DNA from: Polaribacter butkevichii
GTDB lineage: Bacteria; Bacteroidota; Bacteroidia; Flavobacteriales; Flavobacteriaceae
Assembly: GCF_038024105.1 (NCBI RefSeq)
Contig: NZ_CP150661.1
Coordinates: forward strand, 2,065,001 to 2,129,000
Direction of reading: 5' to 3'
Length of the DNA stretch: 64,000 nt
Shown: positions 17,740-25,279 of the stretch, piece after piece
How positions within the stretch are numbered: position 1 is the stretch's first letter
Layout: each line of letters begins with the position of its first letter
The notes under the pieces: model-generated
Seen by the model: the letters and a program-made list of their open reading frames with translations, nothing else
Told to the model about the DNA's origin: nothing
Database searches by the model: none
Translations under genes and position numbers: made by a program

Positions 17740-18941
17740 GAAGCTGTTAAATCTAATGAATAAAAAGAAATAGCAAAAGCCAATACACTTACTAAAATAC
17801 CCACCATAAAAACAGTGTAGGTAATTCTTAATATCTTATATTTTCTATTTAAAACCAATCCCAAAAAATACAAATCTTTGGTTAGAGAACCATATAAATA
17901 ATCTCTGTCTTTCATCATTTCAGAAATACCCCATTCAAAATCGGGTAATTTCATTTGATGAAAATTACCAAAAAACAATAAATTAACGTCTTTATTAGCT
18001 ACATCTTTTTTAGTAAACTTACCTTGTGTTATATTGGGTCTTGTTGCTAAAATTGATAAAATAATAGACGCCACCGTAAAAATAATAAATATAATTGCGG
18101 GTATAATTAAGTAACTATTAGAGGGTTTATCTAATTTTGGAAATAAATTAGACAGTGCTAAAGAAACAATAATAGCATTTACAGATAGTAAAATATTGGC
18201 CTTAGTATCTGCAATATTACTTAAAGTCATATGATTTTTTAGAGCAATCCTAAACATAGTTTCTACTCCTCTTTCTGGCACCTCACTTTTGTTCTTTTTA
18301 ATATCTAAAGCTTCTTGCTTTTGTTTATTTTTTTTAAAATCTGTTGCCAAATCCTTCTGACTCTTTATCAATTTAGACAAATTTTTCTCTTTGGTTTTTG
18401 TCCAATTCTTTAAAGCATAAGCGGTATTATAACGATGACATTGTGTAAAGAAATCGATATTCCCTTCAACCCATTCTATATCCGAAACATTTTTAAAACC
18501 AGTTAGCTCCCACTCTTTTCTTAATAACGAGGTATATTCAAAAAAGTTTTTCGAGGCCAAATGCGCACAGTCTGCATCTGCTATAATTTTTTCTAAATCA
18601 TCTTTGGGTTGATAATTTATTTTAGTTGCCAAAATAAGTCTCGTAATTACATCAATTCTATCCGCTTCAATTTTATTTTCTTTTAAAAAAGCGGTAGCAA
18701 TTCTTACACTTTCTTCCTCATGGTTTTCAGCTCCTTTTACAAAACCTGTATCATGAAACCAAGCAGCAATTTCTAAATTTTCTGCAGCTTCCTTATCTAT
18801 TTTTAACTTCTCTACAAGTTCTTGCGTTTTTTCTACAACACGTTGTGTATGTGCTAAATTATGATAGATATAGTTTCTTTCTAAATCAATATTTAGTAAC
18901 TTAAAAACATGCTTTTCTGCATTATCAATTAATGTGCTCAT
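17736..18941 (-). CDS. HD-domain phosphohydrolase fused to a Pycsar-type transmembrane effector domain
   Basis: A 401-residue protein. The N-terminal 190 residues are an HD domain with H31 (in YHNLAH), H63-D64 (WFHDTG) and an Asp in ADADCAH near 122-124, a complete metal site for phosphomonoesterase or phosphodiesterase activity. A charged, Lys-rich linker (about 190-225) follows. From about residue 228 the protein resembles the Pycsar effector transmembrane family (former DUF5706): MFRIALKNHMTLSNIADTKA, two helices (about 247-298), a cytoplasmic segment with FGNFHQM, and a last helix (about 372-396). In Pycsar defence such domains respond to cCMP or cUMP from a PycC cyclase and disrupt the membrane. 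No cyclase is encoded nearby. It could be a defence effector with its own off-switch or a housekeeping signalling protein. Confidence 0.75.
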   Translation of the reverse strand: MSTLIDNAEKHVFKLLNIDLERNYIYHNLAHTQRVVEKTQELVEKLKIDKEAAENLEIAAWFHDTGFVKGAENHEEESVRIATAFLKENKIEADRIDVITRLILATKINYQPKDDLEKIIADADCAHLASKNFFEYTSLLRKEWELTGFKNVSDIEWVEGNIDFFTQCHRYNTAYALKNWTKTKEKNLSKLIKSQKDLATDFKKNKQKQEALDIKKNKSEVPERGVETMFRIALKNHMTLSNIADTKANILLSVNAIIVSLALSNLFPKLDKPSNSYLIIPAIIFIIFTVASIILSILATRPNITQGKFTKKDVANKDVNLLFFGNFHQMKLPDFEWGISEMMKDRDYLYGSLTKDLYFLGLVLNRKYKILRITYTVFMVGILVSVLAFAISFYSLDLTAS

Positions 18942-19130
18942 TGTAAGATTATTTTATAAATAAATAAGAAGAAACTATAATTCCATTCATTACTTTGTCA
19001 ATATTGGTCGTAAATTTATCATTTGCTTTCAACAGCTTACAAATTAACAATTATTTGTAAGGAAACAAGCGTTTTTACGCCTAAAAACGCAAAGCTATCA
19101 TCGTACTAATTTAAAAAAAAGGAAAGAAAT

Positions 19131-19574
19131 ATGCTTACTTGGAAAGAAATAATAAACTTTAGTGTAAAAGGCAACCCGATTCCGGATAAAAGAGTAGAAA
19201 AATCAGAAAAGGAATGGAGAGACCAATTAACCCCAGAGCAATTTAGAATTACAAGACACAAAGGTACAGAAATACCAAATTCTGGTGCCTTATGTTCTAT
19301 TTATGATGAAGGCCAATACAACTGTGTTTGTTGCAACACTCCCTTGTTTGATTCTACCATAAAATTCGATTCTAGTTCTGGTTGGCCAAGTTTTACACAA
19401 CCTATAAAAGAAAATGCCATTAAATATCATAAAGATGTTTCTTTCGGAATGGTACGAGTAGAAGTTATGTGCAATACTTGTGATGGTCATTTAGGGCATG
19501 TTTTTCCGGATGGACCAGCACCAAGCGGTTTGCGTTATTGTATTAATTCTGAATCGATGAAATTAGAAATTTAA
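19131..19574 (+). CDS. msrB: Peptide-methionine (R)-S-oxide reductase MsrB
   Basis: A 147-residue cytoplasmic enzyme reducing methionine-R-sulfoxide. It shows the two zinc CxxC pairs (CVCC and CNTC), FDSSSGWPSF, the VRVEV strand, GHLGHVFPDGP and the catalytic Cys in RYCINS near the C-terminus. It is the first gene of a same-strand group for oxidative repair. The start ATG at 19131 follows a purine-rich stretch. Confidence 0.96.
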   Translation: MLTWKEIINFSVKGNPIPDKRVEKSEKEWRDQLTPEQFRITRHKGTEIPNSGALCSIYDEGQYNCVCCNTPLFDSTIKFDSSSGWPSFTQPIKENAIKYHKDVSFGMVRVEVMCNTCDGHLGHVFPDGPAPSGLRYCINSESMKLEI

Positions 19575-19576
19575 AA

Positions 19577-19647
19577 CGTCATTGCGAGTTTACGAAGCAA
19601 TCTATTATTAAATTAAAGATTACTTCGTTATTCTTCCTCGTAATGAC
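19577..19647. repeat. Intergenic palindromic repeat of the CATTGCGAG...CGAAGCAATC type
   Basis: GTCATTGCGAG (19578-19588) pairs with CTCGTAATGAC (19637-19647), and ACGAAGCAATCT (19592-19603) with AGATTACTTCGT (19617-19628), with G-U type mismatches, forming a two-part hairpin between msrB and msrA. Similar short repeats are scattered in many Bacteroidota genomes. Its last bases contain the false ATG at 19643. Confidence 0.7.
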
Positions 19648-19660
19648 AAAAAGGTATAAA

Positions 19661-20197
19661 ATGAATAAAAATTTACAAACTACCACTTTAGGAGGTGGAT
19701 GTTTTTGGTGTACAGAAGCTGTATTTCAAGAAGTAAAAGGTGTAGAAAAAGTAGTTTCTGGTTATACAGGAGGGATTGCTCCAGGCAAACCAACATACAG
19801 AGAAATTTGTTCTGGTTTAACAGGGCATGCAGAAGTAATTCAAATTACTTTTGATGCAAATATCATTTCTTATGAAGATGTTTTGGTTATTTTTATGACC
19901 ACTCACGATCCTACAACCTTAAATCAACAAGGTGCAGATAGAGGAACTCAATATCGCTCTGTAATTTATTATCATAATGAACTTCAGCAAAAGATTGCTG
20001 ATGAAGTTGTAAAACAAGTACAACCTTATTATGATGATAAAATTGTAACAGAAATTAGTCCGTTAGGTATTTTTTATGAAGCTGAAGAAGAGCATCAAAA
20101 TTATTACAGAGAAAATACCCAACAAGGATATTGTAGTTTTGTAATTGCTCCAAAATTAGCTAAATTGAGAAAATTACACGCAGATAAAATAAAGTAA
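19661..20197 (+). CDS. msrA: Peptide-methionine (S)-S-oxide reductase MsrA
   Basis: A 178-residue enzyme reducing methionine-S-sulfoxide. It has GGGCFWCTEAVF with the catalytic Cys, SGYTGG, GHAEVIQ, HDPTTLNQQGADRGTQYRSV and EEEHQNYY, all canonical. The start at 19661 (MNKNLQTTTLGGG) is preferred to ATG 19643, which lies inside the palindromic repeat. It follows msrB, so both stereoisomers are covered. Confidence 0.95.
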   Translation: MNKNLQTTTLGGGCFWCTEAVFQEVKGVEKVVSGYTGGIAPGKPTYREICSGLTGHAEVIQITFDANIISYEDVLVIFMTTHDPTTLNQQGADRGTQYRSVIYYHNELQQKIADEVVKQVQPYYDDKIVTEISPLGIFYEAEEEHQNYYRENTQQGYCSFVIAPKLAKLRKLHADKIK

Positions 20198-20201
20198 TTA
20201 A

Positions 20202-20257
20202 TGTCAGTCCGAGCGCAGTCGAGAACAAACAAAACCTTTCAACTGCGCTCAAAGACA
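20202..20257. repeat. Intergenic inverted repeat of the GAGCGCAGTCGAGA type
   Basis: GAGCGCAGT (20211-20219) and ACTGCGCTC (20242-20250) are inverted copies, extended by TGTC at 20202 and GACA at 20254. This 'TCAGTCCGAGCGCAGTCGAGA' element is a familiar dispersed repeat in Flavobacteriaceae. It fills the gap between msrA and the glutaredoxin-like gene. Confidence 0.7.
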
Positions 20258-20263
20258 AACGAA

Positions 20264-20509
20264 ATGAAAAATAAAATCAAATTATTTGGCACAGAAAAAT
20301 GCCATAAAACTCAATATTATAAAACATTTTTAGAAACGCGTAATTTAGATTACGCGTTTTTAGATATAGAAAGGTCTTTAGAAAATGCAGAGGAATTGCG
20401 TAACTTGTATGCCAATAGAAAGCTAAATTTCCCTACTATTACTATTAATGATAAAAAATTAAGAAACCCTTCGGATAAAGACCTTCTTAAATGGATTGAT
20501 ACATTATGA
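20264..20509 (+). CDS. Glutaredoxin-like protein (CxxT active site)
   Basis: An 81-residue protein with a thioredoxin-fold layout: IKLFGTEKCHKTQYYKTFL (strand, active-site loop, helix), YAFLDIE, then NFPTITINDK with the cis-Pro and a C-terminal helix (PSDKDLLKWI). The active site is C-H-K-T, so only one Cys, as in monothiol-type glutaredoxins. The start at 20264 is chosen because ATG 20201 lies in a dispersed repeat. Its stop overlaps the selO start (ATGATGA). It could serve as thiol partner of the neighbouring reductases. Confidence 0.75.
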   Translation: MKNKIKLFGTEKCHKTQYYKTFLETRNLDYAFLDIERSLENAEELRNLYANRKLNFPTITINDKKLRNPSDKDLLKWIDTL

Positions 20510-22065
20510 TGAACCTAAACATAAAAGACACTTTTACGGCAGAAAACCCTTCGGATGTTAATTTAGAAAACACAAGAAGACAGGTAGAAAACGCTGCTTT
20601 TTCTTATGTAAACCCAAAGAAAACAGCAAAACCAGAAGTGCTACACGTTTCACCAGAAATGCTTACTGAATTGGGTATTTCTGAGGAAGACGCACAATCA
20701 GAATTTTTTAAAAATATTGTTACAGGAAACGAAATTTACCCAAATACAAAACCCTATGCCATGTGTTATGCAGGACATCAATTTGGCAATTGGGCAGGAC
20801 AATTAGGCGATGGAAGAGCTATTAATTTGTTTGAAGTAGAACACCAAGATAAGAATTGGAAAGTACAATTAAAAGGCGCAGGCGAAACTCCGTATTCTAG
20901 AACGGCAGATGGTTTGGCGGTTTTACGATCATCCGTTAGAGAATATTTGTGTGCCGAAGCCATGTTTCATTTGGGTGTGCCAACCACAAGATCTTTGTCT
21001 TTAAGTTTGTCTGGCGACTCGGTACTACGAGATGTTTTATACGATGGAAATCCGGCTTACGAAAAAGGTGCAATTGTTTCTAGAGTTTCTCCTTCGTTTT
21101 TGCGTTTTGGTAGTTTCGAAATTTTTGCAGCTAGAAAAGACCTTAAAAACTTAAAAGGTTTGATGGATTATACCATCAAACATCATTTTACGCATTTAGG
21201 AAAGCCATCCAAAGAAACTTATATCAACTTTTTTAAAGAGGTTTCTGAACGTACTTTAAAAATGATTATTGATTGGCAACGTGTTGGTTTTGTACACGGA
21301 GTCATGAACACAGATAACATGTCTATTCTTGGTTTAACCATAGATTTCGGGCCTTATGGTTGGTTAGAAGGCTTCGATTTTGGTTGGACGCCAAATACAA
21401 CCGACATTCAGCATAAACGCTATAGATACGGAAACCAACCCAATATTGGTTTGTGGAATTTGTATCAACTAGCCAATGCGTTGTATCCAATTATTGAAGA
21501 AGTAGACCCTTTAAATGCTATTTTAGAGCAATATAAAATCGATTTTGAAGTACAATCTTTACAGATGATGAAATCTAAATTAGGTTTATCTACTTCGGAT
21601 GAAGACGATGCTAAATTGATTCAGAATTTAGAGGATACTTTACAATTGGTAGAAACAGATATGACGATCTTTTTTAGAAATTTAAGCAATTTCACAGATG
21701 ATACATCGGGTTTAGAGTTGATAAAAGAAGCTTTTTACGATTTTGATAACATTTCTGATGAAGTAAAGAATAGTTGGAATTTGTGGTTCAAAAAATACGA
21801 TGAAAGACTTCAAATAGAACGTGTTTCATCCGAAGAAAGAAAAGAAAAAATGGATTTGGTTAACCCTAAATATGTGCTTAGAAACTATATGTCTCAAATG
21901 GCAATTGATGAAGCAGATAAAGGAAATTACGCTTTAATTGATGAATTATTTCAACTCTTAAAAAAGCCATACGCAGCACAACCAGAAAACGAAAAATGGT
22001 TTGCAAAAAGACCAGAATGGGCAAGAAATAAAGTAGGTTGCTCTATGTTGTCTTGTAGTTCATAA
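20506..22065 (+). CDS. selO: Protein adenylyltransferase SelO (YdiU family)
   Basis: A 519-residue pseudokinase-fold enzyme that transfers AMP to proteins and is linked to redox stress. Motifs: YAGHQFGNWAGQLGDGRA (nucleotide loop), VQLKGAGETPYSRTADG, RSSVREYLCAEAM, HGVMNTDNMSILGLTIDFGP (metal and catalytic region), and the Cys-rich tail GCSMLSCSS near the position where some eukaryotic homologues carry selenocysteine. It overlaps the glutaredoxin-like gene by 4 bases, which suggests coupled expression. Confidence 0.95.
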   Translation: MMNLNIKDTFTAENPSDVNLENTRRQVENAAFSYVNPKKTAKPEVLHVSPEMLTELGISEEDAQSEFFKNIVTGNEIYPNTKPYAMCYAGHQFGNWAGQLGDGRAINLFEVEHQDKNWKVQLKGAGETPYSRTADGLAVLRSSVREYLCAEAMFHLGVPTTRSLSLSLSGDSVLRDVLYDGNPAYEKGAIVSRVSPSFLRFGSFEIFAARKDLKNLKGLMDYTIKHHFTHLGKPSKETYINFFKEVSERTLKMIIDWQRVGFVHGVMNTDNMSILGLTIDFGPYGWLEGFDFGWTPNTTDIQHKRYRYGNQPNIGLWNLYQLANALYPIIEEVDPLNAILEQYKIDFEVQSLQMMKSKLGLSTSDEDDAKLIQNLEDTLQLVETDMTIFFRNLSNFTDDTSGLELIKEAFYDFDNISDEVKNSWNLWFKKYDERLQIERVSSEERKEKMDLVNPKYVLRNYMSQMAIDEADKGNYALIDELFQLLKKPYAAQPENEKWFAKRPEWARNKVGCSMLSCSS

Positions 22066-22070
22066 AAACA

Positions 22071-22104
22071 AGACCTCAGAGGTTTAAAAAAACCTGCGAG
22101 GTCT
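22071..22104. repeat. Intergenic palindromic repeat of the AGACCTC...GAGGTCT type
   Basis: AGACCTCAGAGGTTT (22071-22085) and AAACCTGCGAGGTCT (22090-22104) are inverted copies around a 4-base A loop. This is a third dispersed-repeat family within 2.6 kb. It lies just after the selO stop and could also slow transcription, but a T tract is lacking. Confidence 0.7.
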
Positions 22105-22135
22105 GTGAAAAATAATATCAAAAAAATTAAAAAAT

Positions 22136-23080
22136 ATGCAATTAGGATTAGGAACCGCAGCTTTAGGAAGACCTCAATACATTAATGTTAGAACAGAAAC
22201 TTGTGATAATTCTGACTTAACGGAATTTAGAAACCAAAGTTTTGCTGTTTTAGAAGAAGCCTATCAATTAGGGATTCGTTATTTTGATACCGCTCCTGGA
22301 TATGGTTTAGCCGAAGAATTATTGTTAGAATGGATACAAACCAAAAGTGACAATTCTATTGAAGTTGCTACAAAATGGGGATATACATACACGGCAAATT
22401 TTGATGCAAATGCAACGATTCACGAGGTAAAAGAACATAGTTTATCTAAATTAAATGAGCAGTGGAATTTCTCTAAACAGCTGCTACCCTATTTAAAAGT
22501 GTATCAAATTCACTCTGCAACTTTAGAAACTGGAGTTTTAGAGAATACCGAAGTTTTAGAACAATTGGCTTCTTTAAAAAAGGAACATAATCTAAAAATA
22601 GGATTAACCACAACAGGAACCAACCAAGTTGAAGTTATTAAAAAAGCTTTAAATGTTTTGGTTGATGGAGCGCCGGTTTTTGATTTATTTCAAGTAACCT
22701 ATAATTTTTTAGACCAAAGTTTCATAGAAATTTCAGCGGAATTAGTTCGTCAAAATAAATCGATTGTAATTAAAGAAGCTTTGGCAAATGGAAGGGTTTT
22801 TAAGAATGAAAACTATCCGAATTATACAGAAATGTATGCTACTTTAGAACGTTTAGCAAAAAAACACAACGTTGGTGTGGATGCTATTTCATTAAAATAT
22901 TGCGTTCAAACAATTCCTGAAAGTACCGTTTTAAGTGGTGCTAGTTCTATTGAACAATTAAAACAGAATTTAGAAATGAATTCTTTTACCTTATCTGCTG
23001 ATGATATAGAAACCTTAAATTCTTTAAAAGTTTCTCCAGATGCATACTGGACAGAAAGAAAAAAATTACAATGGAATTAA
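22136..23080 (+). CDS. Aldo/keto reductase
   Basis: A 314-residue NAD(P)H-dependent TIM-barrel oxidoreductase. The family tetrad is visible: D and Y in YFDTAPGYG, K in ATKWGY, H in YQIHSA. The C-terminal cofactor region has KYCVQTIPESTVLSGASS. Its placement between selO and a second msrA-like gene suggests a role in removing reactive carbonyls or supplying reduction during oxidative stress; the substrate is unknown. It overlaps the next gene by 10 bases. Confidence 0.9.
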   Translation: MQLGLGTAALGRPQYINVRTETCDNSDLTEFRNQSFAVLEEAYQLGIRYFDTAPGYGLAEELLLEWIQTKSDNSIEVATKWGYTYTANFDANATIHEVKEHSLSKLNEQWNFSKQLLPYLKVYQIHSATLETGVLENTEVLEQLASLKKEHNLKIGLTTTGTNQVEVIKKALNVLVDGAPVFDLFQVTYNFLDQSFIEISAELVRQNKSIVIKEALANGRVFKNENYPNYTEMYATLERLAKKHNVGVDAISLKYCVQTIPESTVLSGASSIEQLKQNLEMNSFTLSADDIETLNSLKVSPDAYWTERKKLQWN

Positions 23081-23589
23081 CCAAAATTGCTTTTGGTGGT
23101 GGTTGTCATTGGTGTACAGAAGCTGTTTTTCAAGCTTTAGTTGGGGTAGTAAAAGTGGAACAAGGTTGGGTTTCGTCAACAGAAACAAATAATAGTTTTT
23201 CTGAGGCTGTTATTGTTCATTTTAATGTTGAAAAAATCAATTTAAAAACGCTTATTGAAATCCATTTATTAACGCATAAAAGTACGAGTAACCATTCTAT
23301 GAGAACAAAATATCGGTCTGCGATCTATTATTTTTCTCATCAACAAAAAGAAGAAAGTATACAAATTATTGAAGAATTACAAGCAAGTTTCAGTGATAGC
23401 ATTATTACTAAAATAGTAGAATTTAAAAATTTTAAACCTTCTACAGAAGCATTTCAAAATTATTATCAATCGAATCCAGATAAGCCATTTTGCAAGAATT
23501 ATATCAACCCAAAGTTGAAACTTTTATTACAACAATTCTCTAAAAACGTAGACAAATGTAAAGTTCGTCACCTTATTTCGACTATTTAA
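23071..23589 (+). CDS. Divergent MsrA-like protein (GGGCHWC)
   Basis: A 172-residue MsrA-family paralogue. The catalytic Cys is kept, but the usual GCFWC is GCHWC (Phe to His), GYTGG is replaced by GWVSSTE, and the EEEHQNYY region is STEAFQNYY. KYRSAIYYF corresponds to the canonical QYRSVIYYH. Residues that shape the methyl-sulfoxide pocket are therefore changed while the nucleophile remains. It may reduce a different sulfoxide or be a low-activity paralogue. It starts inside the end of the aldo/keto reductase gene, so expression is probably coupled. Confidence 0.8.
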   Translation: MELTKIAFGGGCHWCTEAVFQALVGVVKVEQGWVSSTETNNSFSEAVIVHFNVEKINLKTLIEIHLLTHKSTSNHSMRTKYRSAIYYFSHQQKEESIQIIEELQASFSDSIITKIVEFKNFKPSTEAFQNYYQSNPDKPFCKNYINPKLKLLLQQFSKNVDKCKVRHLISTI

Positions 23590-23604
23590 AAAATCAAAAA
23601 AAGA

Positions 23605-24822
23605 ATGAACACCGTAAGATTAGAAATTAAAAATAGAAAAGGCTTAAAATTACAAGCATATTTAGAATTACCTGCAAATCAGAAACCAAATCAATTTGCC
23701 ATTTTTGCACACTGTTTTTCTTGCAATAGTAATTTTAATGCGGTAAAAAACATCAGCCGTTCTTTATCTACTCACGGTTTTGGTGTTTTACGTTTCGATT
23801 TTACAGGCTTAGGAAGAAGTGAAGGCGAATTTGCCGAAAGTCATTTTTCTGCCAACGTAGAAGATTTGTTAGATGTGAGTGCTTTTTTAGAAGAAAATTA
23901 CAAAGCCCCCTCTTTATTGGTTGGTCATTCTTTAGGTGGAGCAGCAGTTATTGTAGCTGCATCAAAATTAAAAAATGTAAAAGCTGTGGCAACAGTTGGC
24001 GCACCAGCAACAGTGAGTCACGTAACACATTTATTTTCTCACGGATTAGAAGACATCCCAGAAAAAGGGGATGTTGAAGTTAAAATTGGAGGTCGTCCTT
24101 TTAAGATAAATCAAGAATTTGTAAACAATTTTCATAAAACAGATTTACCAAAAATCATCAAAGATTTACGCAAGCCAATTTTGGTAATGCACGCTCCTTT
24201 TGATAAAGTAGTGGGTATAGAAAATGCGCATGAAATTTATCATAATGCCATGCATCCAAAGAGTTTTGTAAGTTTAGATGATGCAGATCATTTATTATCA
24301 AAATCATCAGACAGCATTTATGTTGGTAATATGATTGGTACTTGGGTAGAGCGTTATTTTGAACCAGAAGAAAACAAAATGATTTCTACGGATGATGAGC
24401 AATTGGTTGGTCATTTAAACTTGTTAGAAGATAATTTTACAACATCCATTCAAACTAAAAAGCATTCTTTTATTGCTGATGAACCTACTAGTGTTGGTGG
24501 AGACGATTTTGGCCCTTCTCCGTATGATTTTTTAAGCGCCGGTTTAGCAGCTTGTACAGTAATGACCTTAAAAATGTATGCAGAGCGTAAAAAATGGAAT
24601 TTACAAGAAGTCTTTGTGTACATCACTTACTCAAAAAAACATAGTGACGATTTAGATATTGATGTGGAAAAACCAACTCGTTTTGATCATTTACAAAAGA
24701 AATTAAAATTTGTTGGTAATTTAGATGATAAACAAAAACAACGCTTAAAAGAAATTGCAGCTAAATGCCCTGTTCACAAAACATTACAAAGTAAAATTAT
24801 TATTGAAACTGAATTAATGTAA
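23605..24822 (+). CDS. Bifunctional alpha/beta hydrolase-OsmC family protein
   Basis: A 405-residue fusion. Residues 1-250 are an alpha/beta hydrolase with the nucleophile elbow VGHSLGGAA, a downstream Asp (HAPFDKVVG) and a His (DDADHLL). Residues 270-405 are an OsmC/Ohr-like domain with the two redox Cys in [17 protein letters not shown] and AKCPVHKTL. This fusion is known in several bacteria. OsmC-type domains reduce organic hydroperoxides, which fits the surrounding methionine-sulfoxide repair genes. No signal peptide. Confidence 0.92.
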   Translation: MNTVRLEIKNRKGLKLQAYLELPANQKPNQFAIFAHCFSCNSNFNAVKNISRSLSTHGFGVLRFDFTGLGRSEGEFAESHFSANVEDLLDVSAFLEENYKAPSLLVGHSLGGAAVIVAASKLKNVKAVATVGAPATVSHVTHLFSHGLEDIPEKGDVEVKIGGRPFKINQEFVNNFHKTDLPKIIKDLRKPILVMHAPFDKVVGIENAHEIYHNAMHPKSFVSLDDADHLLSKSSDSIYVGNMIGTWVERYFEPEENKMISTDDEQLVGHLNLLEDNFTTSIQTKKHSFIADEPTSVGGDDFGPSPYDFLSAGLAACTVMTLKMYAERKKWNLQEVFVYITYSKKHSDDLDIDVEKPTRFDHLQKKLKFVGNLDDKQKQRLKEIAAKCPVHKTLQSKIIIETELM

Positions 24823-24839
24823 CCTTAAAACCACAAAAG

Positions 24840-25109
24840 ATGAATCTTATAGAAAATATTAAAAATTACTTTAACTCTAAAGTTCAAGGAAATACTTCTA
24901 CAAAAGCACCTATTGGAATTTGCCCTAATTGTTGGGGAAAGCAAGAGTGGGAAGGAGAATTTTACAAACAAAATAAAGGAAATAAATTGGTTGGAAACGA
25001 CCAAACTTATAACAACTTTATCAATAAAATTGTAGAAAGTAACATTACAGGTATTGTTATCAATAAAGACACCTATCAATGTGAAACTTGTAAAGTAGGC
25101 TACAAATAA
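24840..25109 (+). CDS. Small zinc-ribbon-like protein
   Basis: An 89-residue protein with two CxxC pairs, CPNC (near 31) and CETC (near 84), fitting one zinc ribbon. I do not recognise a function. It begins 17 bases after the OsmC fusion and is the last gene of the cluster. Confidence 0.65.
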   Translation: MNLIENIKNYFNSKVQGNTSTKAPIGICPNCWGKQEWEGEFYKQNKGNKLVGNDQTYNNFINKIVESNITGIVINKDTYQCETCKVGYK

Positions 25110-25248
25110 CAGCTTATATATGCGGTTCTTTTAAATCTAATCCATTTTTTATGATTCCTAAAATATGGATTTCCCTAAAATTGTTAAATTTTTAGCAAAA
25201 GAGTTAAAAGAATCTGATTTAAGGACAATTTGATTAACATTTGCAAGT

Positions 25249-25256
25249 TACATTTG
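25249..25256 (+). promoter_or_regulatory. TAnnTTTG -7 box of tamB
   Basis: TACATTTG, with TTTG at 25229-25232 as a possible -33 element (spacing slightly short at 16). It lies downstream of TTG 25241, so that codon cannot be the start on this transcript. Confidence 0.55.
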
Positions 25257-25279
25257 CACAACTAAAATTGTCTAACACA

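Noticed and set aside
25241..25279. TTG start extending tamB by 13 codons
   Set aside because: It lies upstream of a TACATTTG promoter box; the extra residues have no family counterpart.
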